Below are positions 1 to 7,295 of a DNA stretch of 10,113 nt, piece after piece. A program made the position numbers and the translations under genes. The number at the start of each line of letters is the position of its first letter. Positions within the stretch are counted from its first letter, which is position 1. The notes beneath the pieces are model-generated. The model saw only the letters and a program-made list of their open reading frames with translations, searched no databases and was not told the DNA's origin. The DNA is from Spirochaetota bacterium. Lineage in GTDB: Bacteria; Spirochaetota; Spirochaetia; B11-G9. The stretch spans positions 1 through 10,113 of the forward strand of contig QNBL01000063.1 of the NCBI GenBank assembly GCA_003641695.1, given 5' to 3'.

Positions 1-1
1 A

Positions 2-1912
2 AATCCCGAAGAAGCTGCAGTTTTCAAAAAGAGACTTACCGAAGATCCCTTTGCCACCGGGCTTATTACCTCTGAAAACAGGGATGTGCTGCTCGTTTAT
101 TTTCTTGTCAGAAAAGGAATGGACTACCTTGATATGATGGATCGTGTTACAGAACTTTTAAGACCTTTAAAAGAGGAGGTTACGGTAACCGTTACCGGAA
201 CCGCTCCATTTTCTGCTGAAACCGAGCGTTTTCTTACTAAAGACTTCAATAAGCTTCTTATTTTGGTGATAGCTGTTATTTTATTAAGCTATTACCTCGG
301 ATTTCGGTCGAAAAGGGCTGTTTTTATTCCAATTCTCCTTATTATAAGCGGAACAATCTTTGCCCTCGGAGGAATGGCAGCTTTGGGATTTAAACTTACC
401 ATGGTAAGTATAGTAACCCCTCCGCTTATACTTACTCTCGGAAGCTCATACAGCATCCATGTCCTTAATGCGTACTACTCATTCCTCAGAAGTAATAAAA
501 ACCTGGATAAACAAAATGCCATTATTACGTCTGTAACAGGTGTCAGCCCAACGGTTGTCCTGGCATCCATTACTACAATAATAGGTCTTTTAAGTCTTTT
601 ACTTGCTTCCATACAGCAGACAAGAGAATTTGCCATAGCTACGGCTTTCGGTATATTTTTTACAGCGCTGCTTTCCTTAACCCTCCTGCCTGCTTTTTTG
701 CAGCTCCAGAGAGTTCCCGAACAGAAGAAACTCAATGAACTTTCATCCGATTTTCTTTCAAGATTAATACATTTCATTGGACCGCGGATTATCCGAAAAA
801 AATACGCAGCATTTATTATAATAGCTTTAATATTTACCGGGTTTCTTCTTATTTATCCCCGTATAGTTTTTAATACAAACCCCTTCAAGTACTATCCACC
901 GAATTCTGATATTATTAAGGGAAATCACTTCATACTTGAAAAAATGGGAGGTCTTGAAGAAATAAGTATTACCTTTTCTCCCAAAACCAACAGAAAAGGA
1001 TTCTTTCTGAATCCCGAAGCTCTTAATTCTATCCTGAACATCGAAAAAAAGATTAGAAAACTGGATAACGTTTCTTTTCTTTTCTCCTACCCATCTTACC
1101 TCAATTATGCAGGGAAAGTGATGAGCGGGAAGGAGGGGTTCTTATCCTCACGAGGGCTTAATCTTCTTGTAGCAAGATTATTCCATACAGCTGAAGGGGA
1201 TCAGGCTTATTTTTACGTGGACAAAGATTTTACCCGTCTGACAACAACCATAAAAGTCTACAACAATGATAAAAAACAGCCTATCGATGAAAAGGATACA
1301 GCAGAGCTCAAAAGCCGCCTGACCTCTATTCTTTCAGATAACACTCCAGGAACTATGGAATGGCAGGTAAGCGCCATGAGTTTTGCATTCCTTGATCTTT
1401 CCCATCAGATGAGACGTGATTTTCTCGTTTCCACCCTTGGAGCGCTTATAGCTATCGGTATCGTTGCTTTTCTGGCATTTAAATCCGTTAGACAGAGCAT
1501 ACTTGCATTAATTCCTCTTGTTATGGGCATCTTTTCCAGTCTTATCTTCATGGTAATCTTCAGGGTTCCGCTTGATATGACAACGATCATGGTTTCGTGC
1601 ATAAGTGTCGGAGTCGGAGTAGACGATTCAATTCATTTTCTTCTGCGTCACCACCTCAATGAGGAACGTTATCCGGATAACAGTGAAAAAGCTGTTTATG
1701 AAACACTTATCCATGCGGGGAGGCCGATAATACTCACAACGGTCTCAATTGTTTCAGGACTTTTGTTCCTTACTCTGGCACAGTTTCAACCGATACGCTA
1801 CTTCGGACTATTGATAGTTTTCACCTTAACCACAGCAATGCTTGCCACCTTGCTTCTACTCCCTCCGCTGCTAAACAAAAAAAACCGTAAAATGAGGAAT
1901 AATGATGAGTGA
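2..1912 (+). CDS. RND/MMPL-family lipid or solute exporter (5' end outside window)
   Basis: The reading frame is open from position 2 and has no convincing start, so the gene begins upstream; the GTG at 86 is internal. About 636 residues are visible. Counting from that GTG, hydrophobic spans lie near 55-73, 78-101, 105-123, 155-176, 182-206 and 239-261. A soluble periplasmic stretch of about 180 residues follows, then five more spans ending near 597. That is 11 of the 12 helices of an RND protein, with TM1 and most of the first periplasmic loop missing. The second half carries GVGVDDSIH (509-517), the charged TM10 motif typical of MMPL/HpnN-type exporters and probably the proton relay. The equivalent first-half site reads GSSYSIHV and has no acid. 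The family uses proton-motive force to export lipids or other hydrophobic compounds. The 3' end overlaps the acyltransferase gene, which suggests a shared substrate. Family placement is firm; substrate is unknown. Confidence 0.88.
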   Translation, partial: NPEEAAVFKKRLTEDPFATGLITSENRDVLLVYFLVRKGMDYLDMMDRVTELLRPLKEEVTVTVTGTAPFSAETERFLTKDFNKLLILVIAVILLSYYLGFRSKRAVFIPILLIISGTIFALGGMAALGFKLTMVSIVTPPLILTLGSSYSIHVLNAYYSFLRSNKNLDKQNAIITSVTGVSPTVVLASITTIIGLLSLLLASIQQTREFAIATAFGIFFTALLSLTLLPAFLQLQRVPEQKKLNELSSDFLSRLIHFIGPRIIRKKYAAFIIIALIFTGFLLIYPRIVFNTNPFKYYPPNSDIIKGNHFILEKMGGLEEISITFSPKTNRKGFFLNPEALNSILNIEKKIRKLDNVSFLFSYPSYLNYAGKVMSGKEGFLSSRGLNLLVARLFHTAEGDQAYFYVDKDFTRLTTTIKVYNNDKKQPIDEKDTAELKSRLTSILSDNTPGTMEWQVSAMSFAFLDLSHQMRRDFLVSTLGALIAIGIVAFLAFKSVRQSILALIPLVMGIFSSLIFMVIFRVPLDMTTIMVSCISVGVGVDDSIHFLLRHHLNEERYPDNSEKAVYETLIHAGRPIILTTVSIVSGLLFLTLAQFQPIRYFGLLIVFTLTTAMLATLLLLPPLLNKKNRKMRNNDE

Positions 1913-3191
1913 CATAATCCCAAAGTTCTTTGAAGTTGATAATGCAGCTCAAATTTTTGTTGCAATTAATTCCCTGAAGGAAACCACCATATCCAGGATA
2001 GCATTGAATCTGGATAGGCCGGTAAATAAGAACCGGCTTGAGCAGGCAATGCGGGATAGACTTAAACGGTTCCCCTTTTTTCAGGTATATTTAAGAAAAC
2101 ACTTTTTTGGCTATTACTTTGAACATACAGATGATGTCCCTGTAATTGAAGATGATTCAAGATGGACAAATCGATATATAAACTTTGAGGCCGGCAATTT
2201 CCCGTTTAAACTTAAAACAAAGGGAAAAACAATAGCCCTGGAATTATCCCATATTCTTTCTGACGGATACGGTACTCTGGTTTTTCTTCTCTCTATTGTT
2301 GCAAAGTACTTTGAACTTGAAGGTGTCAGCATAGAAGATTTCCCGTTGATCAAAACAGAGGAAAGCCCTGCTTCCAATGAAGAATGGGAGTGTGGCTTCA
2401 GGAATACTTTTAACAAAAAAGGACCTCCGCAGAAACTTCAATCAAAGGCTTATATCCCCACCGGAGAGATGATTCCTGTTGAGAAATACTACTCGACACG
2501 TTTTTTAATGGATCTGGAAGAAGTCAGAACTTTGGCTCGATCAATGAATGTTACCCTGAATGTTTATGTAGCCGGAATATACACTGCTGCTCTGCAAGAA
2601 CTTTACCTTGAAGATAGAGCTTCAAACAAAGTAAACTCAACACTGCCATTGCGAATACAAATACCGGTTAACTTGCGAAAGTATTATCCAACAAAAACGC
2701 TCCGTAATTTCTCATATATCTACTCACCAGTGTTCCATATTAAGGACAAGGCTCTGAATTTCTCTGAGATAGTCCATTCCATTGCCGAACAGATTCGTCA
2801 TGAACGTCATTCACATTCGGTGGAACATCAAATAGCACGGAATTTACGTGCTGAAAACAACCCTTTTTTTCGTTTTCTACCAAGAGTCTTGAAAAAGTTG
2901 TTATTTAAACTCTTTTACCACATCTTTGCAAGAAGCCTGTACTCCGGAGTACTCTCGAATCTGGGGGACATCAAACTTCCTCCTGCATTGGAAAAACATA
3001 TAGAATCGTTTGATATAATTCCCTGCAACTCACCGGTTCCCGGAAGGAACACCGCTATTTTCAGTTACAAAGGCAAACTGGAAATGAATATAGGCAGTTC
3101 AGTTAACGATCTCCGTCTTGAAAACAAGATAGAAGACCAGTTAACTGAACTCGGTATACACTATGAGGTCGTTTATAAACGGGATACCTAA
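1905..3191 (+). CDS. HxxxDG acyltransferase, condensation/PapA/alcohol-acetyltransferase-like
   Basis: This is a cytoplasmic acyltransferase of the CoA-dependent acyltransferase (condensation-domain) superfamily. The catalytic motif HILSDG lies near residues 117-122 and matches HxxxDG, where the His acts as general base. A SNLGD segment in the C-terminal half resembles the conserved strand before the active-site channel in PapA5 and alcohol acetyltransferases. The length of about 428 residues fits a single stand-alone domain with no carrier or adenylation module. Two ATG codons, 1902 and 1905, are in frame. GAGG at 1894-1897 lies 4 nt from the first and 7 nt from the second, so 1905 is preferred. 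The gene overlaps the RND exporter stop by 8 nt, indicating coupling. The pairing recalls mycobacterial PapA-MmpL partners, in which the acyltransferase finishes a lipid that the transporter exports. It probably esterifies a hydroxyl on a lipid or alcohol. Donor and acceptor cannot be read from the sequence. Confidence 0.78.
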   Translation: MSDIIPKFFEVDNAAQIFVAINSLKETTISRIALNLDRPVNKNRLEQAMRDRLKRFPFFQVYLRKHFFGYYFEHTDDVPVIEDDSRWTNRYINFEAGNFPFKLKTKGKTIALELSHILSDGYGTLVFLLSIVAKYFELEGVSIEDFPLIKTEESPASNEEWECGFRNTFNKKGPPQKLQSKAYIPTGEMIPVEKYYSTRFLMDLEEVRTLARSMNVTLNVYVAGIYTAALQELYLEDRASNKVNSTLPLRIQIPVNLRKYYPTKTLRNFSYIYSPVFHIKDKALNFSEIVHSIAEQIRHERHSHSVEHQIARNLRAENNPFFRFLPRVLKKLLFKLFYHIFARSLYSGVLSNLGDIKLPPALEKHIESFDIIPCNSPVPGRNTAIFSYKGKLEMNIGSSVNDLRLENKIEDQLTELGIHYEVVYKRDT

Positions 3192-4399
3192 TCTATTATT
3201 CCCAGTTTTCTTCCCTCTTCCCCTGCTATCTCAAGGATCCGGTTAAGCTCCTCATCGGTATGAGTTGCCATGTAGCTCGTTCTGATCATTGCCCTGTTTG
3301 GGGGTACTGCTGGGGTTATTACCGGATTTACATATACCCCGCGGTCAAAAAGATTTTTCCAGAATAGAAAGGTCTTTTCGTTATCACCGATAACAAGAGG
3401 AACGATTGGAGTAACTGATGTCCCGGTGTCAAATCCCAGATCAGAAAAACCCTTTACCATTTTTCTGCCGATCTCCTGGAGGCGCGTAATCCTTTCCGGT
3501 TCCGCTTTTATTATTTCAAGAGCGGTTCTTGCCGCTGCAAGGTTTCCGGGAGGCATACTTGCACTGAATATCAGGGGCCTTGCAAAATGTTTGATGTAAT
3601 CGATAACTTTAGAATCTCCTGCCACAAATCCTCCAATGGACCCGAAGGATTTGGAAAAGGTACACATAATGATATCTGCAAGTTCCGTATCTTTATAATG
3701 TTCGGTAGTACCCCTTCCGGTTTCTCCCAGAACACCCAAAGCATGTGCCTCATCGAGATACAGACCTGTATTGTATTTTTCAGCAAGTTTCTTCATTTTC
3801 GGGAGATCAACAATGTCTCCTTCCATGCTGAAAACACCGTCTGTGACTATAAGTTTCGAAGCTTCCAGAGGGAGAGAACTCAAAATCTTTTCAAGATCTT
3901 CAAAGTTGTTGTGCCTGTACCGATGGACTTGAACCGATTTGTTTATTCCGGATGTCAGAAAAATCCCATCCATAATTGATGCATGGTTATATTTATCGGT
4001 TATGATATGATCTCCCCTGCCCGCCATGGTTGAAATGGCTCCAAGATTTGTCTGATAACCGGTGGTGAAGCAGAGAGCTTCATCTTTTCCTACAAAGTCC
4101 GCAAGCTGTTCTTCCAGTTCTTCATGAAGGGTCAAAGTACCATTCATAAAACGGGAACCGGAACAACTGGTCCCATAATCCTTCACCGCCTGAATGCTGG
4201 CATCTATCATTCTTTTATCACCTGCAAGTCCCAGGTAGTTGTTGGAGCCTGCCATTATCAATTCCCGGCCTTCTATCAGGACCTTTGTACCTGCATTCTT
4301 TCCTATAGGCTTGAAAAAGGGGTAAACCCCCTGGTTCCGGGCTGCTTCTGCTTCTTTGAAATCGTAACACTTTTTAAAAATACCCTCTTTGCTGCTCAT
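3188..4399 (-). CDS. spt: Serine palmitoyltransferase (alpha-oxoamine synthase family)
   Basis: This PLP enzyme probably condenses L-serine with a long-chain acyl thioester to give 3-ketodihydrosphingosine, the first step of sphingolipid synthesis. It has the 403-residue length and fold-type I landmarks of the alpha-oxoamine synthases: SNNYLGL (52-58), GSRFMNGT (81-88), NHAS with PLP-stacking His139, LDEAHALG with Asp216 and His219, and TFSKSFGSIGG with the PLP-binding Lys250. No membrane segment is evident, as in soluble bacterial SPTs. GVYPFF near the N-terminus, GVFSMEGD and the C-terminal MATHT element resemble Bacteroidetes SPTs as remembered. BioF (8-amino-7-oxononanoate synthase) and Kbl (2-amino-3-ketobutyrate ligase) share the fold and cannot be fully excluded by motif, but the adjacent KDSR-like gene favours SPT. 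It is the last gene of the operon. An AAGGAG ribosome site (4405-4410) sits inside the end of the upstream gene, 5 nt before the ATG. The stop overlaps that of the convergent acyltransferase. Confidence 0.85.
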   Translation of the reverse strand: MSSKEGIFKKCYDFKEAEAARNQGVYPFFKPIGKNAGTKVLIEGRELIMAGSNNYLGLAGDKRMIDASIQAVKDYGTSCSGSRFMNGTLTLHEELEEQLADFVGKDEALCFTTGYQTNLGAISTMAGRGDHIITDKYNHASIMDGIFLTSGINKSVQVHRYRHNNFEDLEKILSSLPLEASKLIVTDGVFSMEGDIVDLPKMKKLAEKYNTGLYLDEAHALGVLGETGRGTTEHYKDTELADIIMCTFSKSFGSIGGFVAGDSKVIDYIKHFARPLIFSASMPPGNLAAARTALEIIKAEPERITRLQEIGRKMVKGFSDLGFDTGTSVTPIVPLVIGDNEKTFLFWKNLFDRGVYVNPVITPAVPPNRAMIRTSYMATHTDEELNRILEIAGEEGRKLGIID

Positions 4400-4401
4400 A
4401 T

Positions 4402-5229
4402 CTACTCCTTATGTTTATCTTTCTGAACTCGTTTGATATCACCATCCATAATCATGAACACCAGCCATGGAGCCATTCTTTTGATGATATAGGTTATCTT
4501 ATTCATGAATCCCGGAAGAATCATAAACTTTCTCCTCCGTATTCCCTTTAACAGGTATGCCGCAACCTCACCAGGCTGCATGATCTTAACATTCCCGGAA
4601 ATTGCTCTGGTCTCCGGGGGTTTGGTCCGGTCCTCCTCTTTTAGCTGTGGAGTGTCAGTATCAGGAGGGCACAAAACTGAGACATCTATACTATAGGGTT
4701 TAAGCTCCCCCTTCAATACCTCAGAGAACCCGATTATGCCGAATTTTGAAGCACTGTATGCAGCATATCCGAAAGTCCCCACATACCCTTCTACTGAAGA
4801 AATGTTTACAAGATGCCCGCCCCGCTCTTTCATACGGGGAACAACTACCGAGATAACATTCCAGGTTCCAATAAGATTTATATTAATTGTTTTTACAAAT
4901 ATTTCATGTGGAATTCTATCAAAGTAATCGGGGTATGCCATACCGGCACCATTTATAAGAATATCCGGAATACCAATTGAGTTCATCCTGTCTTCAAGGA
5001 CCTCCGTAACTCTTTTAAATTCGGAGATATCAACTGATGCCGTAGCTATACTGTCCGAATCTCTGCCGGTACTGATTAATAGTGATTTTCCAGCTTTCTC
5101 AAGCTTGCCCTGATCCCTGGCAATGAGCAGAACAGAAGCCCCTTCTTTCAGGAAAGCCTCAGCAGCTGCATAACCTATCCCGCTGGATCCTCCTGTAATG
5201 TACACTAATCGGTTTTTAAAGCTTTTCAT
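4402..5229 (-). CDS. 3-ketodihydrosphingosine reductase-like short-chain dehydrogenase (eukaryotic KDSR type)
   Basis: This NAD(P)H-dependent classical SDR of 275 residues probably reduces 3-ketodihydrosphingosine to dihydrosphingosine. The cofactor loop TGGSSGIG is at 12-19, NGAG at 93-96, catalytic Ser145, and the YSASK active site has Tyr158 and Lys162. Most telling are PPDTDTP (188-194) and the following RTKPPETR stretch (from 201). From memory, human KDSR reads almost the same there, with PPDTDTP then NRTKPLETR. This goes well beyond generic SDR similarity. An arginine in LIARD (around 38) suggests NADPH preference. A hydrophobic C-terminal segment (about 245-262) is followed by a charged tail and could sit on the membrane. 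The human N-terminal membrane segment is absent. The gene starts 5 nt after the GNAT-like gene, with no clear ribosome site (coupling likely), and ends 2 nt before the SPT gene. SDR assignment is near certain; KDSR activity is a strong inference. Confidence 0.85.
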   Translation of the reverse strand: MKSFKNRLVYITGGSSGIGYAAAEAFLKEGASVLLIARDQGKLEKAGKSLLISTGRDSDSIATASVDISEFKRVTEVLEDRMNSIGIPDILINGAGMAYPDYFDRIPHEIFVKTININLIGTWNVISVVVPRMKERGGHLVNISSVEGYVGTFGYAAYSASKFGIIGFSEVLKGELKPYSIDVSVLCPPDTDTPQLKEEDRTKPPETRAISGNVKIMQPGEVAAYLLKGIRRRKFMILPGFMNKITYIIKRMAPWLVFMIMDGDIKRVQKDKHKE

Positions 5230-5234
5230 GGTGT

Positions 5235-6356
5235 CTATAATGTTTTAATAAAACATCTTCTCCTTTTATGCTGCCTGTACTCATAGTGTTTCCACATATC
5301 CTGAACAGCCTTGTTGTCTTCCAACTCACCCGCCGTCTCGCAGCTCTCAATACCGGCTTTTATGGCATTTTTGTTTATTTCGTTCATCATGATTGAGATT
5401 ACGCCGCTGCCCTGATACTTCTTCCTCACCCCAATCAGGTAAAAATCAAGCTTTTTGGGATGCTTCAGAGCATAAAGCATATAAAATACCCCAAAAGGGA
5501 AAAGATGTCCGTTTGATTTTCTCAAGGCTTCGGTGAGATTCGGTAATGCAATACCTGCCGCAACGACCTCATCTTTTTCATTCAAAATAAACTTTGAGTA
5601 TTCAGGGACTATAAAGTCGAAGTATTGCTTTGTGTAGTAATTCTTCTGCCTTTCGGTTAACGGGATAGAACCAAAAATATCATCATATGCTTCTTCGATA
5701 ATATCCCAAAAAGCAGGAATATAGGGTTTGAAATCCTTCGGCTTTTTAGCATCCAGGAGTCTGAAACCTGACCGTTTCATTATGAGATCATTGATCCGCG
5801 AAACTTTATCCGGTATGGAATCAGGAACCTTGACTTCAAATTCCAGCCAGTCAACCTCTTTCACGTATCCAAGTTTCTCGAGATGCTCCGGGTAGTACGG
5901 ATAGTTATAAATCATGGGATAGGTTCCCTGTTCCTCAAACCCTTCAATAAGCATCCCCTCGTCATCCAGGTCGGTAAATCCCATTGGCCCTTCAATAAAC
6001 TCCATTCCATTTTCTCTGGCCCAATCCTCCCCGACCCGGAACAAGGCACGTGAAACCTCGTGGTCATCAATAAAATCCACCCAGTCAAAGCGGGCTTTTT
6101 TCACTTTCCATTTCTCTATTACTTTGTCATTAATTATGGCTGTAATCCTTCCCGCAATCTTTCCGTCTTTGTATGCAAGCCAGTTCTTTGCCCTGCAGTA
6201 TTCAAAGGCAGGATTTACCTTTGGATCAAGATTCTTCAATTCATCCCTTATAAACGGAGGAGCCCAGTATTTATTGTTCCTGTACAGCTGAAATGGGAAT
6301 TTGACATATTTTTTTAAATCTCTTCTGGTAACAACTTCCTTCACCTCTACGGCCAT
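5235..6356 (-). CDS. GNAT-like acyltransferase, candidate bacterial ceramide synthase
   Basis: This 373-residue cytoplasmic protein appears to contain two GNAT-like halves. The N-terminal half opens with an FPFQLYRNN-x-WAPP element (about 21-34) and contains EGPMGFTDLDDEGML (about 122-136). The C-terminal half has YLIGVRKKYQGSG (about 306-318), which resembles the acyl-CoA-binding motif A with Lys at the usual Gln/Arg position. It ends with NKAVQDMWKHY and a basic RRR stretch, as in a GNAT C-terminal strand. It is the first gene of the operon containing KDSR-like and SPT genes. The missing step in that pathway is N-acylation of the sphingoid base, and bacterial ceramide synthase (bCerS, described in Caulobacter) is reported to be GNAT-related. 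The role is therefore inferred from context plus fold. The chosen ATG at 6356 has AAGAGG (6362-6367) 5 nt upstream. An in-frame GTG at 6362 overlaps that site and is rejected. An unrelated N-acetyltransferase remains possible. Confidence 0.7.
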   Translation of the reverse strand: MAVEVKEVVTRRDLKKYVKFPFQLYRNNKYWAPPFIRDELKNLDPKVNPAFEYCRAKNWLAYKDGKIAGRITAIINDKVIEKWKVKKARFDWVDFIDDHEVSRALFRVGEDWARENGMEFIEGPMGFTDLDDEGMLIEGFEEQGTYPMIYNYPYYPEHLEKLGYVKEVDWLEFEVKVPDSIPDKVSRINDLIMKRSGFRLLDAKKPKDFKPYIPAFWDIIEEAYDDIFGSIPLTERQKNYYTKQYFDFIVPEYSKFILNEKDEVVAAGIALPNLTEALRKSNGHLFPFGVFYMLYALKHPKKLDFYLIGVRKKYQGSGVISIMMNEINKNAIKAGIESCETAGELEDNKAVQDMWKHYEYRQHKRRRCFIKTL

Positions 6357-6390
6357 AAACACCTCTTGTTGAAACTAATTACATTCAAAA

Positions 6391-6426
6391 CCGCTGCATT
6401 ATACCCCACTTTCCAGTTTATAACAA
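6391..6426 (-). promoter_or_regulatory. Sigma-70-type promoter for the sphingolipid operon
   Basis: Read on the minus strand, a perfect TATAAT (-10, 6398-6403) lies exactly 17 bp downstream of TTGTTA (-35, 6421-6426, 4 of 6 consensus bases). Transcription would start near 6391, giving a leader of about 35 nt before the ATG at 6356, with the ribosome site inside it. No operator palindrome is evident. Confidence 0.7.
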
Positions 6427-6453
6427 GTTCTTCCGGCCTTTGAAAACTTTACC

Positions 6454-6483
6454 TTGCCATTATCGGGGAGAATACTGTATCAT
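6454..6483 (+). promoter_or_regulatory. Possible promoter for the Mla operon
   Basis: TTGCCA (6454-6459) and TATCAT (6478-6483) each differ from consensus by one base and are separated by 18 bp. Transcription would begin near 6490, leaving a very short leader that still includes GAGG (6491-6494) before the ATG at 6503. The tight leader makes this only a candidate. Confidence 0.35.
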
Positions 6484-6502
6484 TACCAAAGAGGCAGGGG
6501 TT

Positions 6503-7282
6503 ATGCTGGGTAGACTTGGCAGATGGTTTATAGATTACGTAAAAGGCATTTTCTACGCGCTGGGTTTCTTTTTTAAGGTTATAAAGGCAAGTATGCCCTT
6601 TTTCCGGGGTCGGCAGATTGGCAAAAAGGTTCTTACCATGCAGATTCTTTTTACCGGATTTGAAGCATTGAACATTATTGCTTTAATAGCCATGGCTCTT
6701 GGAGCTGTAATTATTATCCAGGGAGTAAGCCTGCTGCCTCAGTTCGGTCAAGGAGAGCTGACCTTCCCCATTCTTATTACCATAATTACACGGGAACTGG
6801 GACCGCTGCTCTGTGCTTTCATTATTATTGCCCGTTCCGGAACTGCAATTGCAACGGAACTTGGCCATAACGTAGTAAGTCATGAGATTGAAGCATACAT
6901 TGCCAGCGGGATTGATCCCATAAGCTACCTTGCAGCTCCCCGTTTTCTCGGAGTTACCTTGTCAATTCTGCTTTTAAATCTCTATTTTAATTTTTTCGGT
7001 CTCATCGGCTCTTTTTTTATTACCCAGCTGATCGAACCGGTTCAGGCTACCGATTATTTCAGAAAGCTGCTTTCATACTTGAGACTTGAAGATATAGCGT
7101 CATCCACTCTAAAAAGCCTTACCTTCGGGATAATAATATCTCTCTCGTCTCTATACTACGGATTCAAGGTGGAACAGGCCTCCACTGAGGTTCCCCAGAT
7201 GGTTATAAAAGCTGTAGGGGCATCTTTTGTATTCAGCATAATTGCCGATGCGGTAATAACGTTAATTTACTATACACGGTAG
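6503..7282 (+). CDS. mlaE: MlaE-type ABC transporter permease (lipid transport)
   Basis: This is an inner-membrane permease of the MlaE/YrbE family, the membrane core of MCE lipid transporters that move phospholipid or related lipids between inner and outer membrane. The 259-residue length is typical. An amphipathic N-terminal helix (about 1-45) precedes about five hydrophobic spans. The family-defining stretch TRELGPLL, then ARSGTAIATELG, is present in the middle, followed by the coupling region with EIEAYIASGIDP that contacts the ATPase. The ATG at 6503 is chosen because GAGG (6491-6494) and AGGGG (6496-6500) precede it and the product then aligns with the family N-terminus. A TTG 63 nt upstream in frame would add 21 polar residues and lacks support. 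It is the first gene of an operon with the ATPase and the MCE protein. Subfamily placement is confident. The transported lipid is unknown, and the divergent sphingolipid operon makes a sphingolipid or ceramide cargo conceivable. Confidence 0.93.
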   Translation: MLGRLGRWFIDYVKGIFYALGFFFKVIKASMPFFRGRQIGKKVLTMQILFTGFEALNIIALIAMALGAVIIIQGVSLLPQFGQGELTFPILITIITRELGPLLCAFIIIARSGTAIATELGHNVVSHEIEAYIASGIDPISYLAAPRFLGVTLSILLLNLYFNFFGLIGSFFITQLIEPVQATDYFRKLLSYLRLEDIASSTLKSLTFGIIISLSSLYYGFKVEQASTEVPQMVIKAVGASFVFSIIADAVITLIYYTR

Positions 7283-7295
7283 GAATTTACAGTAC

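Larger units (their letters stand above)
6357..6502. other. Divergent intergenic region between the sphingolipid and Mla operons
   Basis: This is the only sizeable gap in the window (146 bp). It separates the ATG of the GNAT-like gene on the minus strand from the preferred ATG of the MlaE-like gene on the plus strand. It holds a good minus-strand promoter and a weaker plus-strand candidate whose -35 boxes lie about 27 bp apart. A bound regulator could therefore affect both operons. No RNA gene, riboswitch-like fold or small ORF with a ribosome site was recognised. Confidence 0.7.

Noticed and set aside
3587..3979. Open frame of 130 codons on the plus strand inside the SPT gene
   Set aside because: Antisense to a strongly conserved PLP-enzyme gene, with no recognisable domain and no ribosome site.
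3188..4399. BioF (biotin) or Kbl (threonine catabolism) identity for the PLP enzyme
   Set aside because: No biotin or threonine genes are nearby, while a KDSR-like reductase lies 2 nt upstream. It is kept only as a residual alternative.
6357..6362. GTG start two codons upstream for the GNAT-like gene
   Set aside because: It overlaps the AAGAGG ribosome site; the ATG at 6356 has correct spacing.
6440..6502. TTG start adding 21 residues to the MlaE-like protein
   Set aside because: No ribosome site upstream, the added residues are unlike the family N-terminus, and the segment overlaps the candidate promoter.
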